Assembly (NCBI GenBank): GCA_025917655.1
Contig: CP084612.1
Location: forward strand, 2,046,001-2,110,000
Source: Chlorella sorokiniana
Taxonomy: Eukaryota > Chlorophyta > Trebouxiophyceae > Chlorellales > Chlorellaceae
Length of the DNA stretch: 64,000 nt
Direction: 5' to 3'
The first letter of the stretch is position 1. Each line of letters begins with the position of its first letter. Below the pieces are notes generated by a model, which saw only the letters and a list, made by a program, of their open reading frames with translations, was not told the DNA's origin and made no database searches. The position numbers were made by a program, and so were the translations under genes. Below, one piece after another: positions 1 to 11,500 of this stretch.

Positions 1-1316
1 GCTCTGGCGTCGCTGCCTTGCTGCACGCCGCCGCTGCCCTCCCGGCTCAGCAGCGACAGCTCCGCAACACGAGGCCTGCCTGGGGGCGACCTGCAGGCAG
101 CAGCAAAGGGGGCAAAGGAAAGGTAGTGTGCTGCGATGAGCCAGAGGCCTGTGGGACGGCCACGGGCAAGAGCTGGCGATGGCGTTTTCCGCCCAGCAGG
201 CCGCCGTTCCCCTGGACAAAAGTAGGTCGCAGGGCGCAACGGCAAGGCAGCACAGCGCCGCGGAAAGGCAGCCCACCTGCCCAGCCAGGCCTGTCGGCCG
301 GGTGACCCCGCTGCCGCCGCTGCCGCCGCCTGCTGCAGCGGCGGCCGCTGGAGGGGGAGGAGGGCGGCTGGGAGGCTCCCCGCGGCGACGCGGCGGCAGC
401 GGGCCCCCGGCCAGCTGCTGCTGCCGCTGCTGCTGCGGCTGTTGCGGCGGGGGGCGAAGCCGCGCTGCTGGAACGGCGGCTGCGGCCGGGAGCCGCCGCG
501 GCCGGGCGACGCCGCCGGCGAGCGCTGCTGCTGTGCCTGCTGCGCCTGCTGTGCCCCGCTGCGCTGCTCATACAGCGACTGCAGCAGCAGCTGGCTGGCG
601 GCCAGCCGCTCCTCGGGCGCCGCCGCCTCGCCGCCGCCCAGCGCCAGGCTGGACGCCAGGCTGGGCTGCCCGGCGGGCGCCGACGCTGGCTCGAACGCCG
701 CCATGCCGCCGCCGCCGTAGGCCGGCCGGCCATCGTGCGCGGTGAGTTCAGCCGACCCGAAGATTCCGCTGGCAGCTGCCAGCCCGACCCCTCCGGTGTA
801 GCCCCGGGCGGCCAGAGCGGCGGCCGCCAGCGCGGCGGGCGAGGGCCGCGGCGGCCCCGGCGGCCACCGCGGCGGCGCCCGCCAAACCCAAACGCCGCCC
901 CGCCGCCACCGCGGGCGCGTAGGGTGCGGGGGGCGCCTCCGCCACGCGCGACAGCTGCAGCAGCAGCTGCTGCCCCGCGGGGTCTGGCTCCCAGGCGGGG
1001 TAGGTGGCGGCGAAGGAGAGGAAGCTCTTCTCCAGCTTACCCTGGCGGCTGCGCAGCAGCTTGGGCGCCTCGGCGGGGGAGCCGTACCGAGGGTTGCCGT
1101 GGCGCTGCGGTGTGTGTGTGGGGGGGGGGGGCAAGGGGGTGGGGGGCAGGAAGGCCATGTGTGTGAGAGCGTGGAGTGGCAGGCGCGTCGTCCTGGCCAT
1201 GCGCAATATCTCGGTCCGCGCTCTCTCCGGTTTGCGCCGTTCCCGACAAATGCGCACAACGCACCTGCACCTTCCCGATCATCCCAAAAACCCATGTGTC
1301 TCTGGTGGCCGCCCCC

Positions 1317-1355
<39 letters not shown>

Positions 1356-3700
1356 CCCCTGCCCCACCCCCGCCACCCCCTCACACACCCACCTGGAAGT
1401 CGAAGGCTGCCAGGGAGCACACGTCCCCACCCCCTCCACGTGCGCAGTGTGCTGCTCCACAAACGAAAGCACCGCGCCTGCGCAAGCAGCAGAGGGCAGC
1501 TCGCAGCCAGGGGCAAGGCGTACAAGCAGGCGTGCGCCGGGCAAGGCGGGGAATGCGGGCGCAGCAGCGCAGGCAGCACGCGGGCTGAAGAGCTAAAGAA
1601 GGCGAGGGCCTGCGGCGCACCCGCGCACTGGGGCAGGCTGAACCAGAGGAGCAGGGGGTGAGCAGGATGGAGGCGAGTTCCTCCAGGAACAGCAGCGCCT
1701 GGTACTGCAGTGCGGTACAGGCGGCAGGCGGTACGGTGAGGCGGTACGGGCGGGGGCCGCAGGTGGCGACGCAGCAAGCAGGGGCAGGGCGTGGCAGGCA
1801 TAGCAAAGCCGGCCCAGCGCTGCACGCTGTTGCCTGCCCTGTCATCTGCACCGCCCATCCCGCCCGGCATGCCCACCCACGCGCATGGCATGGCGGCACT
1901 CACATGCCACCAATCAATCCCCCATGGGTGGCCGCCGCCATCCCACCCAACCGGTCACTGCAGCCGCCACCGCCACCACCCAACACTACAGCCACCGCCA
2001 CCACCCGCCGCCACTGCAGCCGCCACCGCCGCCACCCACCCGCAACCGCAGCCTCCCACCTGGAACAGCGACTCGAACTCCTCCTGCACCTCCCGCGTGT
2101 GCGCCCTGCAGGCACGCGCACAGCCCCACGGTGAGCAGCAGCTGAAGCGCAGCAGCCACGCACCAGCTCGTCGCTGGGGCAGGCGAGGAGCTGAGGTCAG
2201 GTGCAAACACTGAATGGGCGCGGGGCCACAGTTAAGGCAGGGCGTGGCCGGGGTACGGCGCAGGGGGAGATGGCCGGGCACATGTGCGGGCAGGGGGCGG
2301 CGCAGCTGGGCATGGGCGGCGAGCAGAGGGGATCTGGGGAGCGCGGCAGCAGAGGGGCAGGGGAGGGGCGGCGGGCCCACCTGCCGCGCCAGTGCCGCGG
2401 CAGGTAGTGCGTGTGAGCCACCACCTCTGCACAGGGGGCAGCGCAGCAAACACCATGCAGGTCAGGCAGGAAACAGGCTCAGCGTGCAGCCGCCTACACC
2501 AGGAGGGATGCCTTCTCGCAAGAGAAGAAGCAGGGCTGAACTGGAAGCTGGATTGGCTGCAGTGCCGCTGCAGGCAGACCTGCCCCGGCAAAGAGGCCAG
2601 AAGGGGCAAAGAGGCCAGAAGGGGCAAAGAGGCCAGAAGGGGCAAAGATGCCAGCAGCCCCCCACACACACACACACACACACACCACACCCCAACAAAA
2701 AAGGGCAGGAACGCATGTGGGCATATAGCAGCTCACCCAGCAGAGCCGCCTCTGGGTCGAAGGCGGCGCTGCTTTCTATCACAAAGGCGCGGCTGAGGGC
2801 CAGCACCACACCCACCACCGCCACCCACCTGCACCGGGGCAGCAGCGGCGGCCGCGGCGGCAGTCAGAACGCTGGGGGCTCAGGCGGGGCTGTTGTGTGA
2901 CCGGCCTGTCTTGGTCTGGCATGCGGTTCAAGCAACCTCAGGACCTGAGCCTTGGCCGCCTTCGCCGCACTGGCACCTGCCGTGCCAGTGCAGCTGCGTT
3001 CGATGGTCCCTGACTCGCATCAATTCACCCTCACCAGCCCCATCCCCACACTCAGAAGACACACACACTCTCATGGAACCGTCACAAGAAGCGGCCCTGC
3101 TTCAAGAAGCATACACGGCAACGACAGCCCGCCCCCAGCCACTCACCACACCAGCTGCCGCCCAAACAAGTCGCGCTCCAGCAGCCGCTCGTCGATCAGG
3201 GTGACCACCAGCAGCAGCGCGCCACAGACCCCGCCACAAACGCGACAAAGCGTGCCACGTGGCTGCGTGCGGCAGGTGGAGGGGGGCGCGGGGATGCAGG
3301 GTGGGTGGGAGCAGGGCACATGACGAGGGGCAGGCCGGCCGCTACATGGCCCCGGTTTGGCCAGCAGCCGCCGTAGCAGGGGCAGCGTTTGGCGGCGCGC
3401 ACGGCACGGCGGGCAGAGGGCCTTCACACGCACAGGAGCACTGGCTGGGGGCTGGCACAGCGCGCGGCAGCCAGCGCTGCACACAGCACCGCGCGTGGTG
3501 CCACGCTGCCGTACCGCGCTGCCGTTCCACACTGACCGCACCTCAGCGCGCGGCTGGGGAACTGCTGGATGTAGGCCTCGGCGGCGGCGTGGGAGGCGTT
3601 GAGGCGGTGCTTGGTGAAGTGAGGCAGCTCGTTGAACTCCCTGGTGAGCGGTGGGCCGTGGTGGGTGTGTGGTTTTGGTGTGTGTGGGGGGGGGGGGGGG

Positions 3701-3744
<44 letters not shown>

Positions 3745-6700
3745 AGGGGGGGTAGCACAGGCAAAACCTGTCAGGAGGGTTGCCGGGTATTGAGCTACCT
3801 CCTGGACCGGCACGCCCACGGCGCCCCGCATGCCCACTCCCCCACCTGAGGCGCCACGCGGCGAGCGGCGACCAGCGCCGCGCCCCCACCGAGCTGGGGT
3901 GGTGGTAGAACTTCTCGGCGTTCTTCATGAAGAAGTAGATGAGCAGGAAGACGAGGAGGAAGGGGGAGACCGCCAGGTTCAGCGCCGCCATGACGCTGCG
4001 GGCAGACGGGAGCGGGTGTGAGGGTGGGTGAGGCGTGCGAGTGGGTGGGTGGGTGCGAGTCAGAGTGTTGGCAGAAGAAAAACATGTGTGGGTGTGCGCA
4101 CGGAAGCCGGTGTGATGCGACGCAATGGCAGAGGCGTCAGCGATGGTCCATGCGCGCGTGGCTCCCTAGCGCATGCGCGGCAGCCCCGGCACCGCCAGCT
4201 GCCTGTTCTCACCGCAGGCGCTTGCGCAGCGCGCGCTCGTTGTGCAGGAAGGCGGGCTTGAGCCGGAAGTGGTCGTCAAACATGGCGTCCAGGACGGTCC
4301 TGTGTGTGGGTGGAGTGTTGGGTGGGTGGGGTGTTGGGTGAGGGGGTGCGTGGAGAGGGGCTTGAAACCTTGTCAGCAGGGGAAATTGAGTGATGGGGAG
4401 TGCAGAATGGACCCCATTGCAGTGCCGCCCCCAACGCACCCACACCTTCCCCTCCCCCCGCCCACCAGTACAGGTTCCACTCGAGCGTCTTAGTGAGCAG
4501 CAGGTGGCGGCGCAGCCCCGGGACGGGCATGCTGAGGGCCAGCACGCCCTGCAGCGGCGGCGCAGCGGGGAGGGGGCAGGGGTGGGTGTGGGCCGCACAG
4601 CGCCGCAAAAAGGGGCAGCCAGCGGCGATGGCCATGATGGGCATGGAGGGAGGAGAAGAGGGCGGGGGGGCGCGCGCGCGGAGACGCAAGGGAACGAGAG
4701 AGCACCGCTTTCCGTAGCGAATTGCGGGGCCTGCACCGTCACCCCCTGCTCAGGCCGCCACCACCAAGCGCACCTTGTTCAGCATGCCTATCAGGTAGTT
4801 TTCCTTGCGCATGATGCGCGCCACGATGTCGTGCTCTGTCAGGTCACGCGCCATGCACAGCCGGTGCCGCCGCTGGACCTGCCAGAGTGCAAAAAGTCGG
4901 GACGGCAGGTGCAGCGGCGGCAGGTTGCAGAAGGCCCGAGAGACGGGTGGGCCTCAAGTCCGGGTCGTGCCGCCGCAGCACCTTGAACGAGGCCAGGCGC
5001 TGGCGAAGAGGCAGGCGCTGCCCAGCCTGCCCTTTCTTGGGAACTTCTCCCACCTCCAATCCCATTCGTGCCACGCTGGCAATGACAGGCCTGCGTAGCA
5101 GCCCCCACCGCACGACCACCCCTGCCAACTTCCCAACCAACTACCATTACCACCCACCCAAACCCCTCCCCTTCTCTCCAAGCACCCAGCCACAAACACC
5201 CACCCACCCCCACCTGCACCAGTCGGCGCGCCACCTCGGGCCACGTCACCGTGCCCATCTGCCGCTCCGACAGGCCCAGCTTGGCGTTGCAGAAGTGCTT
5301 CACCTCCGCCAGGTCCCGAGCCTCGTACGCCAGGTGGACCTGGGAATAAGGGGAGGGGGGACGGCAGGGGCACGGTTGGAAGTTTGACACAGCAGGGAAG
5401 CGTCAACAACTTGAGCTTCAGCAGGCACAAGCGTGCGGCCAGGAGCGGCAGCGGCACTGGGGCTGCTGCTTCTTTGGCGGCAAACTCGCCAGCGCCACGA
5501 GCCAGTAGGCGGACAGGAGGAGGAGGTACGCACACGCCAGCCCCGTCCAGGCTGTGAGTCCGCCCGCCAGTGGGTGCTTGCGGATGGCGGCCTGCCGGGG
5601 GGGCAGGGGTGGGAACACAAGCGCCGACAGCTCGGCACACGTCGGTGCTTTTCTAACTTGAGCCCACAGAACTGGAGTCCATATGATTGCTTTGATACTT
5701 TGCTCCTGCTGCCCAACCTTCCCAACGGGCAGGGCAATTCTGCCAACCAGAACCAAGAGCCACATCCCGGGCAACTCACAGGATGTGCCACAAAGAAGCA
5801 TGTGTGCTGCATGTACCGCCCACCCGTTCCGCTCACCTCCCAGATGTCACACGTGTCCCGCTGCAAGCACTCCGCCCGCAGCGCCCCCAGTCCACATACA
5901 ACAGCAGCAGTGCCGACATGGCGCCTGCAGCAGCGGATGGTGTCATGTTGGTGGTGGCGGTGTCTGGTTGTACATCGCTACGCAAAGCGATGGGCGGGGC
6001 AGAGGCAGGGGCAGGGATGCACAGCACAGAGGAACCCGCGATGCACCGAGGTGCGCAACAGCCGCTGCACCCACCGGTGAAGGCCAGCGCCAGCAGGTTG
6101 AGCACCCGGGAGGTCAGCATCACCAGGAACCCCTTCTCCTCCCAGTACCTGCGGCGGGGGTGCGGTACAGTATTACAGTACAGTGCCGTCCCTCAAGTCT
6201 CTCGAGAGCTGACCTCGTAGCAGCAGGGGCGCCGGCAACCCGAGCAGGCAGCCCAGCAAGGCATGCGGCGCTGTGCTGCAGGCTGCCGCCCTGCGGCTGC
6301 ACTCTGGCTGGTGCAACTGGCCGAGCCCGGGCCCCTTCAGCAAGCAGCTGCCAGGGCACCGAGACCCCTTGCCCTTTCTACAATCACACAAACAAACAAA
6401 CAAACGCCCCCACAAACACATCCACACCCTTGCAGCACCCACCTGTAGACGCGGGTGAAGAACTGGTCGAGGTTGGGGATGGCCTCCCACTGCCACTGCT
6501 CGCTGCCCAGCAGCGCGTCGGGGGTGCGCCCTCGGCGTCGCCCTCACGGGCGTACCCGTTGCCCTCCGGCATGCTGCAGGCACGGAACGGCAGCCTTGAA
6601 TAAAGCGTTTGCACGGTCAGAAACACGGTTGATGCAGGGCAGAGTTGGAGCGGCAGCGGGTGGTGGGCGGCAGAGGGCAGCGACGGGCGAGTAGCGGCAG

Positions 6701-6750
6701 CAGCAGCAGCCCAGGTCTTGCCTGGGCAGGGCTTCGTAATGCGCTTCCAT
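1..6750 (-). CDS. ATG9: Autophagy-related protein 9 (ATG9), 3' partial
   Basis: ATG9 is the multispanning membrane protein and lipid scramblase that feeds vesicles to the growing autophagosome. Exons read by eye: 6750-6722, 6573-6443, 6148-6075, 5924-5837, 5591-5499, 5339-5214, 4878-4774, 4548-4466, 4299-4214, 3995-3846, 3640-3542, 3262-3147, 2828-2737, 2426-2381, 2105-2060, 1704-1621, 1477-1393, then from 1104 leftward. Family hallmarks appear in order: NLDQFFTRVYRYWEEKGF, LTEHDIVARIMRKENYLIG, TLEWNLYW, EFNELPHF, THYLPRHWRG, EELASILLTP, and GNPRYGSP with GKLEKSFLSF. Exon phases agree across most junctions. A Q- and A-rich tail (about 720-300) continues in frame to the window edge without a stop; an intron near 890-765 is possible. 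The start at 6750 needs a GC-AG first intron; the ATG at 6572 is the alternative. Five one-base frame breaks occur at 6520-6524, 5884-5888, about 3222, 1654-1658 and 1425-1428. Identity is secure; the exact protein is not. Confidence 0.93.
2585..2648. repeat. 18-bp minisatellite in an ATG9 intron
   Basis: A unit close to GGCAAAGAGGCCAGAAGG is repeated head to tail a little over three times, followed by a diverged part-copy. It lies in the ATG9 intron between the exons at 2828-2737 and 2426-2381, next to a CA run at about 2661-2683. Confidence 0.85.
3686..3742. repeat. G18 plus (TG)n microsatellite in an ATG9 intron
   Basis: Eighteen consecutive G bases run into about twenty TG units. On the coding (-) strand this is a CA and C-rich stretch close to the acceptor of the exon at 3640-3542. 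Confidence 0.9.
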
Positions 6751-7512
6751 TGTAACCCCAATATGCCGCGCTGTCAGAGCCGGGCGTTGCCAGGGCCGCT
6801 AGCGCTCTCCGTCTGCGCGCTAAACTAAGCGACAGCCAAGCATTCTGCGAGGTTGCTTCCGTAAGCGGTGCCTCTGCACTGCAATCAGAATGTGCTTCAA
6901 TACGTCGAGGCGGCTCCCTGCGTCACAGCGGCTCGGTTCGGCACCCCTTGGGGTAAGCGCTCAAGCTGGCCGTCCTTTTACACAAACTGATATTGATGGA
7001 AGTGGAAGCCTTAGAGCCTCGAGCTCCATTCAGGGCAGCCAGAAAACCATCAGCAGCCGCCGCCGCCGCATCTCCTCATCTGCCTCAGGTCTGCCTGGTC
7101 CCATCTGGCATCAAATTAGCTGCTACAATGTAAGTGCATCATGGGAACAATACGTACTGCGTCCATCAAAGGGTGGGTGAGGGCAAAGGTGACAACCGTT
7201 CGTTGGGGAGTCACGGCAAGCGCCAAATAATCATAGCATGCAGGCCGCAGGCACCGCTGGAAAATGGCGGCCAGACGAGGCAGAACAGAGCATGATCCAA
7301 GGAGAGGGTTGGAAAGCAGGTTAACGATGAAAGCAATGCGTCAGGAATACGAGCGGCGGGGCGGGCACTGTCGTGGGGCCTCCGTGCTGGGCCGCCAGCT
7401 GGGCAAGGGGAACGGCCGGGGCCTTGCGCGCGGTCAGCAGGGCCTGTCGTTTCAGAGGGGGTGTGGAGGCAGGCGGGCTGGGGGCGAGCACGCCAGCGCC
7501 CGGCTCCTCCCC
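6751..7512. other. Intergenic, 5' side of ATG9
   Basis: This 762-base stretch separates the ATG9 start from the end of the zinc-protein gene. It should hold the ATG9 promoter and the downstream gene's 3' UTR. An open frame at 6890-7180 (+) shows no family features. I see no repeat or RNA gene. Confidence 0.5.
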
Positions 7513-8013
7513 TCATTTCTTTTTGGTGCTGCCGCGCACCGCCACGCCCTGCGTGGTGACGCCGCCGACGAGCGCGTGCAGGTCGGTGCACTTCTCCGGG
7601 TCCCACGGCAGCTTGGGGTGCTTGGCGTCGTGGTGAATCTGCATGGTCTTCAGGTCAGGGGCCTGCTGGCCGCAGATGTGGCACCTGATGGGGGCAGGCG
7701 AGGGCGGCAGCCAGGGTGGGGCGCGGCAGCGACGGGCAACGTCCAGCGGCCCCCGGCCAACGGCCTGCGCTGCTCTGTCTTCTGGAGAATCGGCGCAAGC
7801 TGCTGCTCTGGCCAACCCAGCCAGGCTGCTTTCCATTCGGTTCGTGTGCTGCGCGGCAGCTGGGCAGCCGGCTCACTTGTACTTGGCGTGCCCCACAGAG
7901 CCTCCCTTGCGGTCCACCAGCCCCGCCTTGCCGCCGCCCGCGTTCTGCGTGGCGGCCTTGGCCTTGGCTGCCAACTCCGCGGATGTGTGCTTGGCGGGCT
8001 TGGCTTTGCCCAT
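7513..8013 (-). CDS. Small C2H2 zinc-finger protein, plant At2g23090-like
   Basis: Two exons, 8013-7877 and 7684-7513, join in phase 2 (AA|G restores Lys) to give 102 aa. The basic, Ala/Lys-rich N-terminal half begins MGKAKPAKHTSAELAAKAKA and resembles the 4F5/SERF-like start of plant At2g23090-type proteins. The second exon carries one finger, CHICG...IHHDAKH (C-x2-C-x12-H-x4-H), then a KHPKLPWDPEKC segment and a lysine-rich end. Family members are short, with the finger near the C-terminus, which fits. Their molecular role is not well established, so I assign none. The start is the only ATG before the basic segment, and the intron has clean GTGAGC and CAG ends. No frame break is seen here, unlike in most neighbours. 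Confidence 0.85.
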
Positions 8014-8547
8014 AGCGTCGCAGTGACTGCCAAGGGGACGGGGAGGGCTACGAAGATGCAATGCTGACTGCTGAGGCAGGCTCGGTCGTGCTGCTAGAAC
8101 AACAACCTGAATGCGTCGCTGGGAGCAGGAAAACGGCGAGCGGTGCCGAGCGAGGAGGCCCAGCTGGGAGTGGCGGCTGAAATGTCAAGGCTGCATGCAG
8201 CGGTGGTGGCCCGGTAGCAGCAGGTGCTGAGGGGCTGATACCAATGGCACACGAGAAAGCATGGCTGAATGACCCAGCCGCCGCCTGCTATGCCGTGCTG
8301 CGGGGCATGTGTCGCCAGGCAAGGTCGCCAGGCGGTGGGCCGCCGCCACTGTGGGCTTCCACTTTCCAATGCCAAGTGTGCTCAAGGTTGAAGGTCAATA
8401 AATAATTGTGTGCATGAGTGGAACGAGAAATCGTTGAGAAACAGGCTGCAATGGTAGCTATAGGACAGGTATGCAGGCTGGGCAGCAGGTGCCTGGAAGC
8501 GGGCCGGCAACGCCTCACGGCGCGGCGGCAGAGGCCAGGCTCCAGCC
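8014..8547. other. Intergenic between zinc-protein gene and threonine deaminase
   Basis: This 534-base stretch lies upstream of the zinc-protein ATG and downstream of the threonine deaminase stop, both on the minus strand. I see no conserved coding potential, repeat or RNA gene. Confidence 0.5.
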
Positions 8548-11500
8548 TCAGCTGATGAACATTTTGAACGCCTCCCGCGCCTTGCCGCTCAGTTCGGTAA
8601 AGGTGAAGTCGGTGGAAAGCATGGATACTGCAGGTGGAAAGGAGGGTACAGCAACGCGCGGCAGCACTGACGGGAAAGCGACGCAGGTGGTGCTCTGGTC
8701 GGGCCGGGAGTTTATGGGGGAAAAACCGCCTCCCTTGGTGTGTCTTCCGCCTGCAACCCTAGCCTGCCATCCTACAGCTAGTCTAACACTAGGCCCGCCC
8801 GTGCAGCCTGCCGCAGCCCCGCCAGCCAGCTACCTAGCAACTAGGACCCCACTCACGCAGGCACAGCCCTCCGCACAGCCCTGGGCAGCCCTCGCCAGGC
8901 TGCCTGCAGCCGCCAAGCAGCCCCCAGTGGCACCCACCAGACGTGCTGAACTCTGCCCCATCCTCTGGCGGCACCTGGATACCCAGCAGCACGCCGCTGC
9001 TGCGGTTGCCTGCGGAAGGCAGGGGGCACATGGGGAGGAGCGCAGCAGGCGGCACTCAGCGCAAACCCCAACCTGGGTGCCCCGACGCGACACGCTCAGC
9101 TGCAGCACACGCCCAGCGCTGCCGTTGCCGTCAGCCGCACGCAGGGCGAGCAGAGGACAAGGGTGCGCGCCGGCCATAGGGCAGCCAGGGTCCAGGCCGG
9201 CAGGGACACGCGATTTCTTCGCACCCCGCCCCCAGACCCTCCCTCCCGATCAAAAACACATGGTCAACCGCACACACCCATACCCCACCACCACCCAGCA
9301 CCGCCCACCAGTGCGGCGGTAGTGGAAGAGCGAGATGTTCCAGCGGGGTCCAGGCCCCGCAGGAAGCCGCGCAGCGCTCCGGGACGCTCCGGGAAGTCGA
9401 CCTGCGGTACAGTACAACCGTCGGATGGTACTGTGGCAGGTAGAGAGGGCTGTGCGATGGATGGGACGGGCTGCGCGAGCGGCCCAGCTGTACGGAAGTC
9501 GCAGCGTAACCGTTCGAGGCTGGGTGGTGACGGCAGGGCGCGGCGCAGCCAGGCCCCCTCCCCCTGGCTCCGCCAAAGGACCACCGCCTGCAGCTCTGCC
9601 AGCAGCGCTGCTCATGTGCCAGCTGGCGGCGCCGCTAGGTCGCATGTACCGCTGCGTACCGCCCCACCTGGAAGATGCGCTCGTGGGGCAGCTCCCGGCC
9701 GAGCCCCGCGCCCGCCCGCCCACCAGGTGGCGCAGGTGCACCTGCGGGGTGGGGTGGGGAACATCGTGTGGGGGTGGCGTGAGGCTGGTGTGAAGAGCGT
9801 GGCGTGTGGGTGGTGGGGGCTTGGCGTGGGTGTGGCATTGGGGTGGCATAGAGAGAGTGGTGCCGTGGGGAGAACGTGGCAAATCCCAAGCCCCAAACAA
9901 CCCCCTCCCGTTCCTGTCGCCCCCCCCACCACACACACACACACACACACCCCACCCCCAACCCACCCACCCACCCAACCACACACACCTGCGCCAGCTC
10001 CACATCGCTGAGGTCGATGGCGCGGTAGCCCCGCTCCGCCAGCCGCGCCAGCACCCCGCGCAGTCGGCAGAGCCCGGGCGCAGCCTATGGAGAAGAGCAC
10101 GTGGGCGTCGCTGTCGTCCTCGTACCTGCAGCTGGCGAGCGAGACGGTTTTCAACGCGAGGAAGGGGGAGGGGGTGAGGGGAGGGCGTGGCGGGGGTGGC
10201 GGAGCTCGAGCGGTGGGCGGGACTGGGTGCAGTGCATGTGACGCAGGCAGAGAGGTGGGCAGTAGGGCGACTTTGGGCCAGGCAAAAGAGGCTGCCAGAG
10301 GGAGCCCTGCCGCACGATGCAATCGAAACGCTAACGCGGCGCGGCGCCCGCACTTGGGCTGGGTGGCGTCCCGCCCCCACCGGCCCACTTACACATACAG
10401 ACAAGCACATGCCCTTCTCCCCATGGCTGCTCCCTCTCATACACAACCGCGCTGCTCACCGGTACTTGAACTCCGTGATGGGCAGGTCGGTTCCGTCCAC
10501 CGCCGCCTCCACAAACGCGGAGAAGGAGCCAGCGCGCTCGGGGATGGTCACCGCCAGCATGGCCTCGCGCTTGCCGCCAACATCCGCCAGCTCTGGTGGT
10601 GGTGGTGTGTGTGTGTGGGTGGAGGGCGGGTGGGGCGGTTGAAGGGGGAGGGAGTAGCGCGGTAGGTGGGCATTCGTGGGGGAGAGGGCGGCATGCAAAG
10701 TGCAGGGCACCATTCCAACAGCAGTGCTGGCAGGGCAGCCCAGCCTGCCAGCCCCAGCAAGGAAGCACAGGCTTGAACCGCAGACGGCGTGCGGGCACCC
10801 ACCCGCCACCAGGCGCAGCCGGTCGAAATTCATGTTGGCGCCGCTGGTGATGGCCACCACGGTCTGCCCCGTGAGGCCGTAGTGCTGCAGGTACGCCTTG
10901 GCCCCCGCCACCGCCACCGCCCCCGCCGGCTCCAAGATGGAGCGCGTCTCGTTGAACACGTCCTGCGGGCGGGAGGGCGGGCGGGGAGGGGAGGAGGCAC
11001 AGAAGTAGAGCAGTCGGCCGAGCGGGGATGGCACCAAGGGACGACACGCAGACTCCCTCCCAGTCAATCCCCACCCCCGTCCCCTGTCCCGCCAGGCGGT
11101 GGCCCCCAGAAAGCGCCCAGCTGTTGGTTCCCACGTGCAGATGCCCCTCCGCCCAGCCAACCCCCTCACACACAACACACACACACGCGCCCCACTTGCC
11201 TTGATGGCGGCGCTGGTGGCCGCGTTGTCCACCAGCACCACGCCGTCCACCAGGTCGCGGCACAGGCGGAATGTCTCGGCGCCCACAAACTTGACGGCCA
11301 CGCCGTCTGGGGGGGCGGAGAGAGGCACGGGAAGAGGTGGGTGGTGGGAAGGGGGCGGGGAAGGGCGGGTGTGGGAGAGTGTTTGACGAGGGTTTGGTGT
11401 GAGCCGAGAAGGCCTCCGAGCAAACACGGCTCGGAATGTGTCCAGCGCATTGACAGCCGCCCTGGGTGGTTGTGGGAAGGCAGGCGGGCACGTTGCGCAG

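Noticed and set aside
1037-1903. 288-aa minus-strand open frame over the ATG9 region
   Set aside because: It crosses two ATG9 introns and a CA microsatellite; only short pieces match ATG9, so it is a mosaic of exon and intron.
6890-7180. Plus-strand 95-aa open frame starting MCFNTSRR
   Set aside because: It lies wholly in the ATG9 upstream region, has Ser/Arg-rich low-information content and no family motif or splice partner.
8471-9322. 283-aa plus-strand open frame opposite the threonine deaminase end
   Set aside because: It is antisense to conserved threonine deaminase exons and shows no features of its own.
9900-10000. CA/GT-rich repeats as a CRISPR-like or satellite array
   Set aside because: These are simple microsatellites inside introns; there are no regular spacers and the genome is eukaryotic.
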